From Bacteroidaceae bacterium (lineage in GTDB: Bacteria; Bacteroidota; Bacteroidia; Bacteroidales; Bacteroidaceae): 64,000 bases of DNA. Under the pieces are notes generated by a model. That model saw only the letters and a list, made by a program, of their open reading frames with translations. It was not told where the DNA came from and made no database searches. The position numbers were made by a program, and so were the translations under genes. The first letter of the stretch is position 1. Each line of letters starts with the position of its first letter. Of this stretch, positions 63,417-64,000 are shown in pieces. The stretch covers positions 1-64,000 of the forward strand of contig JAFYPH010000051.1 in assembly GCA_017547585.1 (NCBI GenBank). The letters run 5' to 3'.

Positions 63417-64000
63417 CTACGATTTTATAACTTCTATGATGGTCTTCATGCCCTTAATCTTCTCATTCGCAACGGCCGAGAGCAAGGGCTTTACTCTGCC
63501 GCGACGCACTGCAATATATGAATAACGGTCGTACACGACAATAGTTCCGAGGTCGGCGGGCTTTGCACCACCCTTTTTCATGAAGAATCCGGCAATGTCG
63601 CCGCGGCTAATCTTGTCGCGCTTGCCTTTTCCTATATATACTACCTGCCATTTTGCCTCGACGGGCATGGGGATGGGCTGCGCAAGATTGAAGGTGGGCG
63701 TCTCTTCCGAAATATATTCGGGCAGCGAGCCACCCTCTATGTAGAAAGCATACACGGCACCCTCGGCGCTCCAGCGCGCAGTACGTCCGTTGCGATGAAT
63801 GAAGCTCTCTTCGTTCACAGGACGCTGATAGTGAACTACGTGCTTAACGTCGGGAATATCGAGTCCGCGCGCAGCAAGGTCGGTGCAAACGAGCACCGCA
63901 GCACAGCCGCTCTTGAACTTATAGAGGGCAAGCTCGCGCTGTTTCTGCTCCAAGCCTCCATGATAGACAATCACCGAAATTCCCTTTTTCTTGAGGAAAG
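63417..64000 (-). CDS. DEAD-box RNA helicase, N-terminal part beyond the window
   Basis: The frame is open to the right edge; a GTG at 63974 is internal (reads LKKKGISVIVYHGGLEQ). The visible ~194 residues are the second RecA-like domain (ALYKFKSGCAAVLVCTDLAARGLDIPDV, motif V TDLAARGLD; motif VI HRNGRTAR) followed by a C-terminal DbpA-type RNA-binding domain (QVVYIGKGKRDKISRGDIAGF, shown as YIGKGKRDKISRGDI). That domain directs DbpA to 23S rRNA, so a role in large-subunit assembly is likely. Confidence 0.9.
   Translation of the reverse strand, partial: FLKKKGISVIVYHGGLEQKQRELALYKFKSGCAAVLVCTDLAARGLDIPDVKHVVHYQRPVNEESFIHRNGRTARWSAEGAVYAFYIEGGSLPEYISEETPTFNLAQPIPMPVEAKWQVVYIGKGKRDKISRGDIAGFFMKKGGAKPADLGTIVVYDRYSYIAVRRGRVKPLLSAVANEKIKGMKTIIEVIKS

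Overview
The window is chromosomal DNA from a member of the Bacteroidota, most likely the order Bacteroidales from a gut- or host-type habitat. The evidence is the recurrent Bacteroidota promoter (-33 TTTG, 19-21 nt, -7 TAnnTTTG), the scarcity of Shine-Dalgarno sequences, cargo-type C-termini of the type IX secretion system, lipoprotein glycoside hydrolases, a BspA-like leucine-rich-repeat protein, a membrane pyrophosphatase, DUF4301 and DUF1573 proteins, and a serC-serA-DUF1015 operon. I cannot name a genus. Both edges cut genes: a surface protein on the left and a DEAD-box helicase on the right. I see no rRNA, tRNA, CRISPR array, transposase, prophage or susC/susD pair.

Layout. 1-9.5 kb: surface protein, small lipoprotein, K+-dependent membrane pyrophosphatase, U32 peptidase-like protein, a secreted GH51 arabinofuranosidase and a 3' gene remnant. 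9.5-14.9 kb: a close-packed run of alpha/beta hydrolase, membrane-anchored MurF-like ligase, D-Ala-D-Ala ligase, UmuD and UmuC. 14.9-25.7 kb: a minus-strand super-operon rimP-nusA-infB-cvpA-sufBCDS-rnhB, read from one canonical promoter through a leader containing an intrinsic-terminator hairpin (candidate attenuator). 25.7-34.4 kb: GH36 alpha-galactosidase, GH43 lipoprotein, POT peptide transporter, UvrA and a T9SS-cargo protein. 34.6-39.3 kb: glycosyltransferases and an LpxL-type acyltransferase, probably for LPS core or lipooligosaccharide. 39.4-42.7 kb: GH125 alpha-mannosidase and an unusual EEP-SGNH fusion, preceded by a tandem promoter-bearing repeat. 42.8-46.8 kb: a translationally coupled operon of two LysM plus type-1 periplasmic-binding-fold proteins and a PorT-like barrel. 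46.9-53.7 kb: DUF4301, a Rel/SpoT homologue with a degenerate hydrolase domain, a DUF1573 protein and GH20 hexosaminidase. 53.7-57.2 kb: M18 aminopeptidase, MurU-like nucleotidyltransferase and an AmgK-like kinase fused to a RapZ C-terminal domain. 57.3-59.3 kb: an AT-rich patch with three unrecognised genes. 59.4-63.4 kb: serC-serA-DUF1015-yigZ operon. 63.4-64 kb: DEAD-box helicase.

The strongest leads are: (1) the AmgK-like/RapZ-C fusion beside a MurU-like enzyme, suggesting amino-sugar-sensed peptidoglycan salvage; (2) the duplicated LysM/periplasmic-binding-fold operon, which resembles an LpoA-like peptidoglycan-synthase activator system; (3) the candidate transcription attenuator ahead of rimP-nusA-infB; (4) a dispersed, hairpin-forming repeat family whose copies end in a -7 promoter box and show compensatory stem changes; and (5) the cell-wall ligase trio run together with umuDC. 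All functional statements are read from sequence and family knowledge; no search or folding was run.
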